From the NCBI RefSeq assembly GCF_023050945.1, contig NZ_JALKIM010000012.1:1-64000 (forward strand): DNA of 64,000 nucleotides, in the 5' to 3' direction. The DNA is from Anaerobiospirillum sp. NML120448 (lineage in GTDB: Bacteria; Pseudomonadota; Gammaproteobacteria; Enterobacterales; Succinivibrionaceae). The translations under genes and the position numbers were made by a program. The notes below the pieces were generated by a model. That model was given only the letters and a program-made list of their open reading frames with translations. It ran no database searches and was not told the origin of the DNA. Of the stretch, positions 18,786 to 29,779 are shown in pieces. Every line of letters starts with the position of its first letter. Within the stretch, counting starts at the first letter, position 1.

Positions 18786-18897
18786 GTCCTTAACTTTTAT
18801 TAATAGTCAAGGTACACTTTGGTGTGAGTAATAAAAGTTGAGCTAGTAGTTCTTGGTATTAGAGTTATAAGTTTAATTACTTGATTTAGGATTGGTC

Positions 18898-19194
18898 ATG
18901 CATAGCTTTGAATTTGCTTCTTTAGTTTTGATTATTACTCCTAAGCGTTTAGGGCTTTTTATTATCATAGCTATCATGATTAGTGCTATGTTTCGTTTTA
19001 TCTTTGACTCCAAAAGAGAGCTCTGGTTTAAACATACTCCTAGCAGTATTTACCATATTAGAGGCGCTATCGGCCAATATCTGTCTTTAGGCTATCCTGT
19101 TACTTTACAAGGCTACTTAGTAGTAATTAGCATTCTGCTATGTATTTTTATTGCAGGAGTAATTTTATTTGCTCTGCCCATTAGTATGATTTAG
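18898..19194 (+). CDS. Small predicted membrane protein, unknown
   Basis: 98 residues from ATG 18898, with AGGA about six bases upstream; a TTG two codons earlier is possible. Two hydrophobic segments are visible, about residues 6-33 (FASLVLIITPKRLGLFIIIA) and 70-96 (YLVVISILLCIFIAGVILFA), separated by a basic, aromatic loop. It looks like a two-helix inner-membrane protein. I do not recognise a family. It sits between a strong terminator and the M23 peptidase gene and is probably transcribed on its own. Whether it is real depends on conservation. Confidence 0.55.
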   Translation: MHSFEFASLVLIITPKRLGLFIIIAIMISAMFRFIFDSKRELWFKHTPSSIYHIRGAIGQYLSLGYPVTLQGYLVVISILLCIFIAGVILFALPISMI

Positions 19195-19231
19195 TTATCA
19201 TAGGCTAATTTCATGCGTAATTTGTAAAATA

Positions 19232-19247
19232 TGTGAAAAAAATCACA
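19232..19247. promoter_or_regulatory. CRP-type operator
   Basis: TGTGAAAAAAATCACA is a perfect TGTGA-N6-TCACA palindrome, the E. coli CRP consensus core. It lies 37 nt after the small membrane protein and about 350 nt before the M23 peptidase gene. The only downstream plus-strand gene is the peptidase, so control of that promoter is the simplest reading. Confidence 0.6.
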
Positions 19248-19593
19248 TTAGTGCTTTAGAAAAGTGATCAAATTGGTTAAACTCTTATGGTTCAGGTAGA
19301 TACTAGTAGACCAGTTTGTTCGAATACTAAGATCATCCTAAGTATTATTTTGTAAGCTATTTAGCTTTGGCAAAGGTTTGCATAGCCACTAACACTCACT
19401 CCTTACTCACAAGTTTTAGCTCTAAGCCTATTTATTTTGCCTTGTACGGAGTGTGTGTGTTTAGATCTTTTTTTGCGAGGAAATAATTGTTGTCCCTTTT
19501 CATAGTTTAACCATTAAATCACTTGTTGCACGCTAGGCAGTAAACTCTAGCTAGGTTCGTTGTTTTAAGTCTTTTATTTGTGTTTGTTGTGCC

Positions 19594-21420
19594 ATGTTAA
19601 ATATCAAAGTAACTAATCGCATGCTACATGAGGACTACATTGCTCAGCCAAATATAGCCCCATTTATCTTGCCTCGCAAACACATCATAAGTGTAGCTGT
19701 TATGGTCGCACTTAGCGCCCTGATCGTACTTCCAATGCCTTCAACCTGGGAGCGATTTAACGACGATACCACTCTAACTGCCGATAGTAGAGACTATTTG
19801 AGTAAAGACCAGAGCGCTCAAGAGATGATGGCTCGCAATGAGGATACTAATCTCCATCAAGAAAACTATGATGATTACGATATTCCAAGCCAGTATTTCG
19901 ACAACGATCAAAACAAACTTGCTGACAGTGCTACTTTAGACAATATCTTCGTTGATGATGAAGACTCAGAAGATGAAGAAGAACTTATTGCTACTACCCC
20001 TACTACTACAGAGGGCACTTGGGCTGATGGCAATAAAGAAGCCACTCAAGATCCTATTTTAGCTCAAGGCACTACTACCACTGATCAAACAACAAGTACT
20101 CAAGACACACCAGTACCAGTACCTGTCCCTGATGTAACTACTCCAGGCGCAGCTCAAGAACCATCTAATATTACAGCTATGCGCCCAGAAGGTAGCTGGT
20201 ATCGTCAAAATATTCAATCAGGTGATACTTTATCTAAGATCTTTACCTACCTAGATTTACCTTATGCAACTTTAAATCGTATTACCAAGGTAGCAGGTAA
20301 GAGAGACCTACTGCTTAAGGTGGGTGATCCTATCTATTTCCTTATCGATAAAGAAAATGTCGTTATGGAAATGGTTAAGCCTATTGGTAAAGATGAACAA
20401 GTACGTTTTAGCCGTTTAAGTGCTACTGATGACTTTAAGGTAGTTTACGAAAAGACTAACGCCCACGTAGATAATGAGCAAATGATAGCCTCTATTCCAG
20501 AGGCTGAGACTATGCCTTTGGCTGTTGAGGCTGCTAAACAAAGAGCTATCAAAGAAGCTGCTTTGGCTAAAGCCCGTGCCGAACAAGAGGCTCGAGATCG
20601 AGCTAATAACGTCAACCCTAATAGACCACGTTTAGTAATTGCTAAGATTGAAAAAGGCGAAAACTTTGCTCGTGCAGGCCATAGAGCAGGTTTAACCCCT
20701 ACTGAGGTTAAGACCATTGGTCAAATCTTTAAGCAAAAACTAAATATTAACAAGCTTAGAACAGGTGACAGCTTTAGAGTGCTCTTTAGTGGTATTGGCA
20801 CTCAAGCTAAGTTATATGCTGTTAACTTTGAGACCAGTAAGGGTCGTTTTGAAAGCTTTATTAATCCAGACGATCAAAACTATTATGGTGAAAACGAATT
20901 TACCCCAACAGCAGGTATTTTCCGTCGTTTCCCATTAGCTGATGAGATTAAAGTAACCTCTCACTTTAATCCTCACCGCCGTCACCCTGTTACTAAGAGA
21001 GTAAGCCCTCATAACGGTGTTGACTTTAAGGCCTCAGTTGGTACCCCTGTTTATGCCCCAGCTGATGGTGTGGTTACTTTCTCTGGATATCAAAGAGCTG
21101 CTGGTTATTACGTAATTATTAGCCATGCCAATGACTTTTCTACCGTGTATATGCACTTATCAAAGTCTGAGGTTAAGCGTGGCCAAAAGGTTATTGTGGG
21201 ACAATTAATCGCCCGCTCAGGTAATACAGGACGTACTACAGGCCCTCATTTACACTATGAAATACGTATTAATGATCGCCCAGTAAATCCATTAAAGATT
21301 GAACTGCCAAGCTCCAATCATCCTAATCTGGCCCGTGAACAACGTGAAGCCTTTGCTAACAACGTAAAAGTGCTTCGAGCCGAGCTGCAAAATGATAAGC
21401 TGGCTGATGTTAAAAAGTAA
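19594..21420 (+). CDS. mepM: M23-family murein DD-endopeptidase, MepM-like
   Basis: A 608-residue envelope peptidase that would cut peptidoglycan cross-links to allow sac growth. It has an N-terminal signal anchor at about residues 27-50 (HIISVAVMVALSALIVLPMP), an acidic Thr-rich linker up to about 195, and an OapA/LysM-like domain from about 200 (SWYRQNIQSGDTLSKIFTYL). A second small domain is near 360-420 (HRAGLTPTEVKTIGQIFKQK). The M23 catalytic domain spans about 450-570. The zinc ligands are present: His and Asp of PHNGVDFKAS near 471-475 and the HxH of GPHLHYEIRI near 552. The domain order is that of E. coli MepM; the linker is longer. A CRP-like site lies upstream and an intrinsic terminator directly follows. 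Confidence 0.9.
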   Translation: MLNIKVTNRMLHEDYIAQPNIAPFILPRKHIISVAVMVALSALIVLPMPSTWERFNDDTTLTADSRDYLSKDQSAQEMMARNEDTNLHQENYDDYDIPSQYFDNDQNKLADSATLDNIFVDDEDSEDEEELIATTPTTTEGTWADGNKEATQDPILAQGTTTTDQTTSTQDTPVPVPVPDVTTPGAAQEPSNITAMRPEGSWYRQNIQSGDTLSKIFTYLDLPYATLNRITKVAGKRDLLLKVGDPIYFLIDKENVVMEMVKPIGKDEQVRFSRLSATDDFKVVYEKTNAHVDNEQMIASIPEAETMPLAVEAAKQRAIKEAALAKARAEQEARDRANNVNPNRPRLVIAKIEKGENFARAGHRAGLTPTEVKTIGQIFKQKLNINKLRTGDSFRVLFSGIGTQAKLYAVNFETSKGRFESFINPDDQNYYGENEFTPTAGIFRRFPLADEIKVTSHFNPHRRHPVTKRVSPHNGVDFKASVGTPVYAPADGVVTFSGYQRAAGYYVIISHANDFSTVYMHLSKSEVKRGQKVIVGQLIARSGNTGRTTGPHLHYEIRINDRPVNPLKIELPSSNHPNLAREQREAFANNVKVLRAELQNDKLADVKK

Positions 21421-21431
21421 TTTCAAAATAT

Positions 21432-21466
21432 AGCCCATAAGAGCCAGAATCTTATGGGCTTTATTT
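21432..21466 (+). terminator. Intrinsic terminator of the M23 peptidase gene
   Basis: AGCCCATAAG / CTTATGGGCT stem (21432-21441 and 21451-21460) followed by TTATTTTA, starting 12 nt after the stop codon. Confidence 0.8.
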
Positions 21467-21704
21467 TACTTAGCTTATCCTTTGGGCCTTAAAAATCGAC
21501 TTTGTTAACATATTGAGGCGTTAATCAACATATTGTCTAAGCAAAGCATTTGGGGCGCATGGCTATCTTAGCTATAATAGACAAACCAAAGTATGCTTAG
21601 CTAACATCTTAAGTCGCTATGATCTTAAGATAGTGAAGTTTAGCCTTTACCGTTTAATGTAATCTGGATTGAAAGATATCAATCTTCACAAAACTACAAT
21701 TGCG

Positions 21705-24700
21705 ATGCTGTCAAATAATAACCTTTCTCAAGAAGCGAGCACTTTAACTAAATGGCTGGTTTCTATTCCATCTGTTGCGCATGCCAAAGGGCCTGCCTTA
21801 ATTTGCCAAGCTATCCATGATGGCTTAGTAGAGTTTCCTTATTTTAAAAAGAATAAGGATAAACTCCATTTAATTGAGCACCAAGATTCTAATAAAAGCT
21901 CAGTTATTGCTTTAGTTAAGGCTATGGAAGAGGTATCACAAACTATTGTTCTTTTGTGCGATACCGACACTGCTAGCCCTTATCACTATGGCATGTTGAA
22001 AGGTTACTCTACCAATTGTGATGAGCTTTTAAGTCGTTTAAAAGAATTAGATGAGCTAAATGACTCCAAAGTTAAAGAAGGCATAGCAAATGATGACCTT
22101 CTGTTTGGCTTAGGCGTTCTACAAAGCAAGTGTGCTACTGGCTCTATGTTAGTAGCCCTCAAAGAACTATCTGATAACTACGTAAGACTCAATGTCAACG
22201 TACTCTTTATTTGCACCTCTGAAAGTGCCATTCAGCATCGCGGCATTAAAAAGTGCATACCTTTTATTCAAGAGCTCATTGACAGAGAAAAGCTTACTTT
22301 ACGTTTAGCAATTAATGCTAAGCCTAATTTCCCTTTATTCCGTAAAGACCAAGATCTTCATATTTTTACTGGTAATTACGGTAAGGTTGAGCCTTCTTTC
22401 TACATTATTGGCAATAGCGCTGCATCCTTTAAGCCTTATTCTGGTTTTTCCGCCTCTATCATTGCCTCTGAATTAATTAGAGAGTTAGAGCTTAATGCCA
22501 AGCTTACTCAAAAACTCCATAATTCTCCTTTAGTACCTACCTTTGATAGCTTACGAGTCAAAGAATTTGGTAAAGAGTATAGCCCTGATGGTATGCAAAT
22601 TAGCTTTAGCATGCCTATAGTAAATTTAGACTTAAATGATTTACTAGAAATTTTAAAAGAAGCTGCGGCTAAAGCTATCGAAAATGCCTCTGATTTAGTT
22701 GATCAAAGAGAGGCTATGTATGCTCATATCAATCAAGAGGACTTTACTCCTCAAGTGCAAGATGCTGAGGTTGTTTCCTTTAGTGACTTGTTAGAAAGAG
22801 CTAGCCATAACTTTACAGGCAACTTACATAAAGCATTGCATGGCATGGTGCAAAAGTGCCGCTCTGAGGGCCTATCATTACATCAGGCCAGTATTACCAT
22901 TATTGAGCGCTTAAATGAGCTAGCTAAATTACCACGTCCATCTGTGGTGGTTTATTTTACTGATAATTTCCTCCCACCTCAGGGACTAAGTGCTAGCCTC
23001 AGCCAAGATCGTGAATTATTCATGATCTTAGATGACCTATTAAGCCGTTTTAATAAGTTAAGCCCTATTGCCCCTACTTTAGCAACTTATTACGCTCCAA
23101 CTGATGCCTGCTTATTACGCCCTATTGGCCTACAAAAATCACTTAGCACCTTAAGACAAGAATGCCCTGTAGGAGTAGAGGATATAGAAGGACTTAATGT
23201 CCCTACCATTACTTTAGGAGTAAAGGGCGATAACCTCACTTTACTAACAGAGTATGTAGAAAAAAGCATGTTTGAATACTTGCCATCTTTAGTGGTAAGT
23301 ATTGTTGACGCTATTGGTGAAAACCCTGTAGGTGCCTTCTTACAAGCTCACCAAGATTTACAATTACAACTGGAGCAATTGGCAGAAAAAGCAGAGAGCA
23401 TTTCTGCTGCTGTGGTTAATGAATCCCGTGAAATTAGCGAGGAACAACAAGGCGAAGGCTTCTACTCTAAACTAAGCCAAGGTAAATTGGAGCCTGAGTC
23501 CTTAGAGCACTTCTTACAACAGCAACAAGCTGCTAACAATGGCAAGACTGCTGCTAAATTAAGTCTTAAAAATGTTAAGCCTGCCGCTTTACAAAGCCCA
23601 GAGACGTTTGCCGCTGAGCATAATAAAACTACTGCCCCAGATGCATTGGTTAACACTGCCTCTGTACTCCATACTAAGTCTCAAGCTCACACCGAAGAGG
23701 AAGTCAGTGCCTCTATTGATGAACAGTTAGCACAACAAGACCTAGTAAAGAATGCCGATAAACTTCAAGAGCAAGAGAACCAAAAGGTTATTGAGTCTCA
23801 TATCGACCGTGTTCTTGATGTGGCGCATCACAGCCAAGAAGTTGAGCACGCTCAGGATGTTGATAATACACAAAATGATACAGATGCTGACAATAGCGAT
23901 CTGTTAAACGCCATTGCCCAAAGCATTAATGATGATGCTAAGCTCAATAGTGAAATTGCAACTACTGAACCATCCCCTATCTTGGAGCCATCCAAAGTAG
24001 AAATTGCTGGCGTTATCAAAGAGGAGCAATCAGCCCTTGGCCAAATTAAGAGCCTCTTTAAGAAAGACTCAACTACCCCAGCTCCATCCCAAGCAACCGC
24101 CACTAATGCTGAATCTAAGGCAGAAACTGAGACTGACAGAAACTCTTCCTTAGAGAATACTGCCCCAAATCTTGAAAGCACCACTGAGCAAGAAAATAAA
24201 ACCTCAGTGCCAGAGCAAGATAAGGAGCATGATAGCTCTACTGTCTTAACTGACACCCAAGATAATGCACAACAGTCCCAAGCTTTAGAAAGTGATACTA
24301 AGGCTCAAACTGAGACTGACAGCAACTCTTCCTTAGAGAATACTGCCACAGATCTTGAGAGCACCACTGAGCAAGAAAATGCAGCCCTAGTGCCAGAGCA
24401 AGATAAGGAGCAGGATAACTCTACTGTCTTAACTGACACCCAAGATAATGCACAACAGGATCAAGCTTTAGAAAGTGATACTAAGGCTCAAACTGAGACT
24501 GACAGTAACTCTACCTTAGAGAATACTGCCCCAGATCCTGAGAGCACCACTGAGCAAGAAAATGAAGCCCCAGTGCCAGAGCAAGATAAGGAACAGGATA
24601 GCTCTACTGTCTTAACTGACACCCAAGATAATGCACAACAGGATCAAGCTTTAGAAAAGAGCCCTGAGACTGACTCTACCCAGGTTTCTGAAAAGAACCT

Positions 24701-27700
24701 AAATGCAGACCATGATCAGGATAATATTGCTAAGGAATTAGATAATATTTTTGCTGAAAAGGAGCCACAGGAAACCCCTGCTCACAGCGAAAATCATCTA
24801 AGTGATATTAATGGCGACATTAATGCTAAAACAAGCCAAAGCATTGATCATATCGAAAGCCATGAAGGTGATCTTAATAACAGCAAGGTTCAATATATTG
24901 AGAGTTTTGAGCCAAAGATTATTAATGCTAAAAAGCAGCCATCCCAAGATGCTCATGAGCTTGAGTTAGACAAGAACGATAAACAGTCAACATCATTGCC
25001 TGTTTCAGAGCCTAGCAAGGCCGCCGCCTCCTCAAAAGATAGCACTTCAACTCATGAAGAAGGCAAAAGCAGTCCATTTGCTATTGTTTCCTCCTTCTTT
25101 AAGAGCTTTAAGCGCAATAAAGCTCAAGAAAAGAGCGATCATAGTGCCCATACTACCGCTATGAAAACTCCTCTAGGTGTTGAGGATGAAGTAGATTGGC
25201 TAAACACTCCAGAGCTTGCACAAGGCAAACAAGATAAGTCTGTATCTGACCAAGACAAAGAATTATCCATTGAAAATATTAAGAGTGATATTACTAACAC
25301 TCAAGATAAAGATCAGTTACAGCTTGATTTAAGCGAACATGATAAGAATCAGGAGCTCAATAAAGATATTGCAGATCTTAAGAGCACTGATAAGTCCCAA
25401 TCAAATGATGACCAAAATATTGGCGTAAGTTCAGAACAAGTAGCTGATCTCTTATTAACTTCTATTAAGAATAAGCTACAAACCAATTCCCTAGCCTCAC
25501 TAGATGATCCTAAGGATTACCAGCAAAATGATATCCCTCTCAATAACAATGTCTATGCCACTGATATAGCATTAGGCGAAGTTGAGATCACTAAGGATAA
25601 ATTACCTCTTGAAACTAAGAGCTCCTTTAATACAGTTGTATCTGATAGCCCTAAGGCCGAACGCATTGCTGCTGAAAAGGCTGAACAGGAACGCTTAGAA
25701 GCTGCACGTATTGAGGCCGAGCGCATTGCTGCTGAAAAGGCAGAGCAAGAACGCTTGGAAGCTGAACGTATTGAGGCTGAGCGCATTGCAGCTGAAAAGG
25801 CTGAACAAGAGCGCTTAGAGGCTGAACGCCTTGAGGCCGAGCGCATTGCTGCTGAAAAGGCTGAACAAGAGCGCTTAGAAGCTGAACGTATTGAGGCTGA
25901 GCGCATTGCTGCTGAAAAGGCAGAACAAGAGCGCTTAGAGGCTGAACGACTTGAGGCCGAGCGTATTGCCGCTGAAAAGGCCGAACAAGAGCGCTTAGAG
26001 GCTGAACGCATTGAGGCTGAGCGCATCGCTGCTGAAAAGGCTGAACAGGAACGCTTAGAAGCTGAGCGTATTGCCGCTGAAAAGGCAGAGCAGGAACGCT
26101 TAGAGGCAGAACGACTTGAGTCCGAGCGTATTGCCGCTGAAAAGGCCGAACAAGAGCGCTTAGAGACTGAACGTCTTGAGGCCGAGCGTATTGCCGCTGA
26201 AAAGGCTGAGCAGGAACGCTTAGAGGCTGAACGTATTGAGGCTGAACGTATTGCCGCTGAAAAGGCAGAGCAGGAACGCTTAGAAGCTGAACGCATTGCG
26301 GCTGAGCGAATCGATGCTGAAACGGCAGAGCAGGAACGCTTAGAGGCTGAACGTATTGCCGCTGAAAAGGCTGAACAGGAACGCTTAGAAGCTGAACGTA
26401 TTGAGGCCGAACGCATTGCTGCTGAAAAGGCTGAGCAGGAACGCTTAGAAGCTGAACGTATTGCCGCTGAAAAGGCCGAACAGGAACGCTTAGAAGCTGA
26501 ACGCATCGCTGCTGAAAAGAAAGCTAAGGAAGAGCGCTTAGAGGCTGAGCCAAAAAGCACTGCTAAGAAGAGTAAGCAAAAGAACGTTAGTGATAGCTCT
26601 AAGGCTGATAATAAGGCTAATAGCAAGGCTGCTAAGAATAAAGATCAAAGTTCAGGTGCTGAAAGTAAAAAGCTTAGCCGCCTAGAGGAATTAACTATTC
26701 GTCTAGCCGCTATGCGTGCTGGAGAGGATGAGGCCACTCTCAAGGATAAGCTTAATAAGCAACAAGAGCAATTTGAACAAGAAAAGAGTGCTAAGAGCAA
26801 TGCTTCTGTATCCTTACCAAGCAATATGGATCTTACTAAAGCAATTGACTCTAACGTCACTATGCTTTCTAAGAAAGCATTCTTTATTAGTGAAGATCCT
26901 CATAATACTCGCAATCCTGATGAGGTCTTTGCTGAGGCCGAAGCTGAGGCAGCCGCTAAGAGAGCTGAAGCTCAAAAGCGCTTAAAGACTTTATCTGAAG
27001 CTTTAGCTAAAGAAAAAGAGCAAGAATTAGCAGCTCAAAAACAACCAGCTATTGAACAGCAACAAGAGCAGCTTGATAAGCAACTTAAAGACGCTGATAC
27101 AGCCAATAAGGTCGATAGCTCTGCTAAAGACAATAAGACTGAGGGCCAAATTAATAAACCTGACTTAGCTGCACTCAACAAATTAATTGAAAATGCTAAA
27201 GCAGAGGCTAAATTAGCCCAAGCTGAAACTAAGGCTGATACTGGTACTGCCACCCCATCCGAAGTTAAGGCTGATACCGAAGTTACTGCTAAGGTTGATA
27301 CAGACACTGACGCTCCAGCCCAAGTTAAGGTTGATGCCGAAGTTGCTGCTAAGGTTGATACTGGTACTGCCGCCCCAGCCGAAGTGAAGTCTGATACCGA
27401 AGTTGCTGCTAAGGTTGATACTGGTACTGCCGCTACAGCCCAAGTTAATGCTGATGCAGAAGTTGCTACTGAGGTTGCAGCTAAGGATAGCCTTGAGGGT
27501 GAGTACCATAGTGTTGGTATTAGCAGTGAGAATGCTAATGATGTAAAGTCCGATGTTGAGGCCAAGGCTGAGGCTGTTATTCAGGCGGAGGTAGATGCGT
27601 CTGACGAAAACATTTTTGCTGAGCCTGTATTAGCACCTGGATTAGATGAGCCAGATTTTGAGTTTAACTTAGCTACTGATGAGCCATTAGCTCCTCAAAT

Positions 27701-29237
27701 TAATTCTTATGAGAATAATTTGGCTCCTAGTGTACTTGAGGTTCAAGCTGAGGATGTGCCAAGCATTAAGACTAAGAGCGACATCGATTATGACACGGTA
27801 ACGGAAGTTGAGGTAACTGAGGTTATTTCACCTGCTCCTGTAAAGGCTAATGTCAATATTCAAGAAGCAAAGATTGTTTCCCATAGCAATAATGATAGAA
27901 GCTTCGAGGTTGAGCCATTAGATGAAGCTACAGTCAAGGAAATTGCCTCTTTACGTAAAGTTGGCACAGAAGAGGCCATTGCAGAGCTGTTATATGCCAA
28001 TGAGGACTTCTCAGAAGAGGCCGATTTAAAAGCTAGCACAAATACTCTTGAAGCCCGTCGTGCCGCACTGCGCCGTGCTATGTATGGCGATGATTCATCA
28101 GGCCAGGAGACTAAGCCTAAAGCTAATACTAAAAGAGGCAGCTATGTAAACTTAGATGACTATAAACAACCAGTTTATGTTCCTAATCAAGTAAATCATA
28201 GTCATGAGGATGAGGCTAATTTAACCCCTACTAGGGTAGTTGGCAGTGCCACTACTTTCCCTAGTGAGCCTCCAAAGGAGGATAGTATTAAACAAAATAG
28301 CTATCCTCATAACAAAATGGAACCAGTTGCCTCTAGTAGTGCTGGAGTAAGGATCTTACGTACCCCAAACTCTGATTTGCGTAAGGCGCTAAGAGACAAA
28401 AGAGCTGCCCCTACTTTCTCTACTGCCATAGTAGGAAAAAGAGAGCCTGTAGAGACAGAAGCCCAAGAGGCTCCTGTTCACTCTATTGGTATTGTAGGTA
28501 AGCTTGAATCCCACGAAAAAGAGCAACAAGAGGCTCCTAAGTTCTCTACTGCCATAGTGGGCAAACTTGAATCTCATGAAAAAGAGCAGCCTCAAGCCCC
28601 TACTCACTCTATAGGTATTGTAGGTAAGCTTGAGTCCCATGAAAAAGAGCAGCAAGAAGCTCCTAAGTTCTCTACTGCTATAGTGGGCAAACTTGAGTCT
28701 CAAGAAAAAGAGCCAGAGCAAGCTCCTGAGCATTCTATTGGTATTGTAGGCAAGCTTGAGTCCCATGAAAAAGAACAGCAAGAGGCACCTAAGTTCTCTA
28801 CTGCTATAGTGGGCAAACTTGAGTCTCAAGAAAAAGAGCCAGAGCAAGCTCCTGAGCATTCTATTGGTATTGTAGGCAAGCTTGAGTCCCATGAAAAAGA
28901 GCAGCAAGAGGCTCCTAAGTTCTCTACTGCTATAGTGGGCAAGCTAGAGTCTCATGAAAAAGAACCAGATCAAGCCCCTGCTCACTCTATAGGTATTGTA
29001 GGTAAGCTTGAATCCCATGAAAAAGAACAGCAAGAGGCTCCTAAGTTCTCTACTGCCATTGTTGGGAAAAGAGAGCCTGTAGATACTGAGGTAAAAGAGG
29101 CTCCAAAGTTCTCTACCGCTATAGAGAGCTCAAGAAAGAGCTCTCCACTGCCAGAGCTCAATAGTGAAACTAATAGTGAAAACGAAGAGTTTGACCCTAA
29201 TGCTCCTAAGACTGTGGTAGTACGCTCCAAGAGCTAA
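21705..29237 (+). CDS. Giant repeat protein with degenerate M20/RocB-like N-terminal domain
   Basis: About 2510 residues. Residues 1-560 are colinear with RocB-type M20 metallopeptidases ([56 protein letters not shown]). The zinc-site motifs are broken: the usual GHxDT reads CDTDT (His to Asp86) and the ALDMKSG Asp is Gln140 in [10 protein letters not shown]. The double-Glu segment reads TSESAIQ. The rest is low complexity: three 61-residue acidic repeats (24124-24660) and a TolA-like [15 protein letters not shown] array (25656-26550). Next come 20-residue [15 protein letters not shown] repeats (about 27226-27480) and a C-terminal array of 21-residue units (28407-29130). No signal peptide or membrane helix, so probably cytoplasmic. 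I start at ATG 21705; a TTG at 21669 is the alternative. No strong ribosome-binding site precedes either. Probably a scaffold or pseudoenzyme; function unknown. Confidence 0.85.
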   Translation: MLSNNNLSQEASTLTKWLVSIPSVAHAKGPALICQAIHDGLVEFPYFKKNKDKLHLIEHQDSNKSSVIALVKAMEEVSQTIVLLCDTDTASPYHYGMLKGYSTNCDELLSRLKELDELNDSKVKEGIANDDLLFGLGVLQSKCATGSMLVALKELSDNYVRLNVNVLFICTSESAIQHRGIKKCIPFIQELIDREKLTLRLAINAKPNFPLFRKDQDLHIFTGNYGKVEPSFYIIGNSAASFKPYSGFSASIIASELIRELELNAKLTQKLHNSPLVPTFDSLRVKEFGKEYSPDGMQISFSMPIVNLDLNDLLEILKEAAAKAIENASDLVDQREAMYAHINQEDFTPQVQDAEVVSFSDLLERASHNFTGNLHKALHGMVQKCRSEGLSLHQASITIIERLNELAKLPRPSVVVYFTDNFLPPQGLSASLSQDRELFMILDDLLSRFNKLSPIAPTLATYYAPTDACLLRPIGLQKSLSTLRQECPVGVEDIEGLNVPTITLGVKGDNLTLLTEYVEKSMFEYLPSLVVSIVDAIGENPVGAFLQAHQDLQLQLEQLAEKAESISAAVVNESREISEEQQGEGFYSKLSQGKLEPESLEHFLQQQQAANNGKTAAKLSLKNVKPAALQSPETFAAEHNKTTAPDALVNTASVLHTKSQAHTEEEVSASIDEQLAQQDLVKNADKLQEQENQKVIESHIDRVLDVAHHSQEVEHAQDVDNTQNDTDADNSDLLNAIAQSINDDAKLNSEIATTEPSPILEPSKVEIAGVIKEEQSALGQIKSLFKKDSTTPAPSQATATNAESKAETETDRNSSLENTAPNLESTTEQENKTSVPEQDKEHDSSTVLTDTQDNAQQSQALESDTKAQTETDSNSSLENTATDLESTTEQENAALVPEQDKEQDNSTVLTDTQDNAQQDQALESDTKAQTETDSNSTLENTAPDPESTTEQENEAPVPEQDKEQDSSTVLTDTQDNAQQDQALEKSPETDSTQVSEKNLNADHDQDNIAKELDNIFAEKEPQETPAHSENHLSDINGDINAKTSQSIDHIESHEGDLNNSKVQYIESFEPKIINAKKQPSQDAHELELDKNDKQSTSLPVSEPSKAAASSKDSTSTHEEGKSSPFAIVSSFFKSFKRNKAQEKSDHSAHTTAMKTPLGVEDEVDWLNTPELAQGKQDKSVSDQDKELSIENIKSDITNTQDKDQLQLDLSEHDKNQELNKDIADLKSTDKSQSNDDQNIGVSSEQVADLLLTSIKNKLQTNSLASLDDPKDYQQNDIPLNNNVYATDIALGEVEITKDKLPLETKSSFNTVVSDSPKAERIAAEKAEQERLEAARIEAERIAAEKAEQERLEAERIEAERIAAEKAEQERLEAERLEAERIAAEKAEQERLEAERIEAERIAAEKAEQERLEAERLEAERIAAEKAEQERLEAERIEAERIAAEKAEQERLEAERIAAEKAEQERLEAERLESERIAAEKAEQERLETERLEAERIAAEKAEQERLEAERIEAERIAAEKAEQERLEAERIAAERIDAETAEQERLEAERIAAEKAEQERLEAERIEAERIAAEKAEQERLEAERIAAEKAEQERLEAERIAAEKKAKEERLEAEPKSTAKKSKQKNVSDSSKADNKANSKAAKNKDQSSGAESKKLSRLEELTIRLAAMRAGEDEATLKDKLNKQQEQFEQEKSAKSNASVSLPSNMDLTKAIDSNVTMLSKKAFFISEDPHNTRNPDEVFAEAEAEAAAKRAEAQKRLKTLSEALAKEKEQELAAQKQPAIEQQQEQLDKQLKDADTANKVDSSAKDNKTEGQINKPDLAALNKLIENAKAEAKLAQAETKADTGTATPSEVKADTEVTAKVDTDTDAPAQVKVDAEVAAKVDTGTAAPAEVKSDTEVAAKVDTGTAATAQVNADAEVATEVAAKDSLEGEYHSVGISSENANDVKSDVEAKAEAVIQAEVDASDENIFAEPVLAPGLDEPDFEFNLATDEPLAPQINSYENNLAPSVLEVQAEDVPSIKTKSDIDYDTVTEVEVTEVISPAPVKANVNIQEAKIVSHSNNDRSFEVEPLDEATVKEIASLRKVGTEEAIAELLYANEDFSEEADLKASTNTLEARRAALRRAMYGDDSSGQETKPKANTKRGSYVNLDDYKQPVYVPNQVNHSHEDEANLTPTRVVGSATTFPSEPPKEDSIKQNSYPHNKMEPVASSSAGVRILRTPNSDLRKALRDKRAAPTFSTAIVGKREPVETEAQEAPVHSIGIVGKLESHEKEQQEAPKFSTAIVGKLESHEKEQPQAPTHSIGIVGKLESHEKEQQEAPKFSTAIVGKLESQEKEPEQAPEHSIGIVGKLESHEKEQQEAPKFSTAIVGKLESQEKEPEQAPEHSIGIVGKLESHEKEQQEAPKFSTAIVGKLESHEKEPDQAPAHSIGIVGKLESHEKEQQEAPKFSTAIVGKREPVDTEVKEAPKFSTAIESSRKSSPLPELNSETNSENEEFDPNAPKTVVVRSKS
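24124..24660 (+). repeat. Coding tandem repeat, 183-bp unit, about three copies
   Basis: Unit starts at 24124, 24307 and 24490 (ACTGAGACTGACAG...), exactly 183 bp apart. It encodes 61 residues such as [18 protein letters not shown] and [18 protein letters not shown]. Highly acidic and probably disordered. Confidence 0.9.
25656..26550 (+). repeat. Coding tandem repeat, [15 protein letters not shown] array
   Basis: Alternating 20-residue and 14-residue units of the form [20 protein letters not shown], about 290 residues in total, predicted as one continuous charged alpha-helix or coiled coil. Synonymous third positions vary between copies, so selection appears to act on the protein. The array creates a long open frame on the other strand that is only a shadow. 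Confidence 0.92.
27226..27480 (+). repeat. Coding tandem repeat, 60-bp unit
   Basis: AAGGTTGATAC(T/A)G recurs at 27291, 27351 and 27411, exactly 60 bp apart. It encodes 20-residue units of the type [20 protein letters not shown]. Confidence 0.85.
28407..29130 (+). repeat. Coding tandem repeat, 63-bp unit with 126-bp super-period
   Basis: Eleven complete 21-residue units plus a partial one. Through most of the array units of type [19 protein letters not shown] alternate with [19 protein letters not shown]. The first and last units carry KREPV(E/D)TE in place of KLESHEKE. The alternation gives a 42-residue super-repeat. Confidence 0.92.
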
Positions 29238-29242
29238 AAAAG

Positions 29243-29279
29243 AACAAGCAGAGATCGTTAGATTTCTGCTTGTTTTTTT
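29243..29279 (+). terminator. Intrinsic terminator of the giant gene
   Basis: AACAAGCAGA / TCTGCTTGTT stem (29243-29252 and 29264-29273) followed by a T-run, starting six bases after the stop codon. Confidence 0.85.
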
Positions 29280-29337
29280 ATATAAAATTCTTAAAGCTAT
29301 TGATGTAATAGATAATACTAGCTATTTGTTGATTTAT

Positions 29338-29479
29338 CAGACATAGGGGAGACAGTTGGTTATTTATCAAAATTTGCTTAGATTTTGCCTTGTGGAGGTA
29401 ATAAATTTGTATAAATGACCCTCAGCATACAGCAAACCTGTTCGTTTAACGTAAATAATTGAATGTCTCCCCTATGTCA
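29338..29479 (-). mobile_element. MITE-like element, copy 2
   Basis: Inverse copy of the element at 15289. Terminal repeats GACATAGGGGAGAC (from 29340) and GTCTCCCCTATGTC (to 29478), no coding capacity. The flanking direct repeat GATTTAT (29331-29337 and 29480-29486) differs from the AGAAAA flanking copy 1 but sits at the same distance from the ends. That is what independent insertions with target duplication would produce. The rest of 29280-29779 holds an AAGTT x5 run at about 29519-29541 and the flagellin promoter region. Confidence 0.82.
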
Positions 29480-29779
29480 GATTTATAGTTAGTACTAAAG
29501 TTTTTTAAAAATGCAAAGTTAAGTTAAGTTAAGTTAAGTTAATTAGATATATATTTTGCATCTATTTATGACCCTCAAACAGCTTATATAGCTTGTTTTC
29601 AATTTTTTATTCAATACGCGCGTTATATTGTCGTTACACTTAATGTAAGCACACAAGATATCTAACACATGCTAATTAGAGTTTGGTCATTCCTTTCTTT
29701 TTTTCTGTCATGACCGCTTTTACATCGACTCTTTTAGCAAGTGCTTTAAAGATTTCTATAAAATATAGAGGCACTCATC

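Noticed and set aside
19290-19345. TTCGAA-containing segment resembling a tRNA T-loop
   Set aside because: No acceptor or anticodon stems can be drawn around GTTTGTTCGAATAC; not a tRNA.
25553-26626. 357-codon open frame on the minus strand, Ser/Arg/Ala-rich
   Set aside because: It lies exactly antisense to the [15 protein letters not shown] array. The frame stays open only because the repeat has no stop in that phase. No ribosome-binding site and no known family.
28407-29130. Possible CRISPR array (regular 63-bp periodicity)
   Set aside because: Periodicity is codon-phased within one long open frame, with no unique spacers between repeats. It is a protein repeat.
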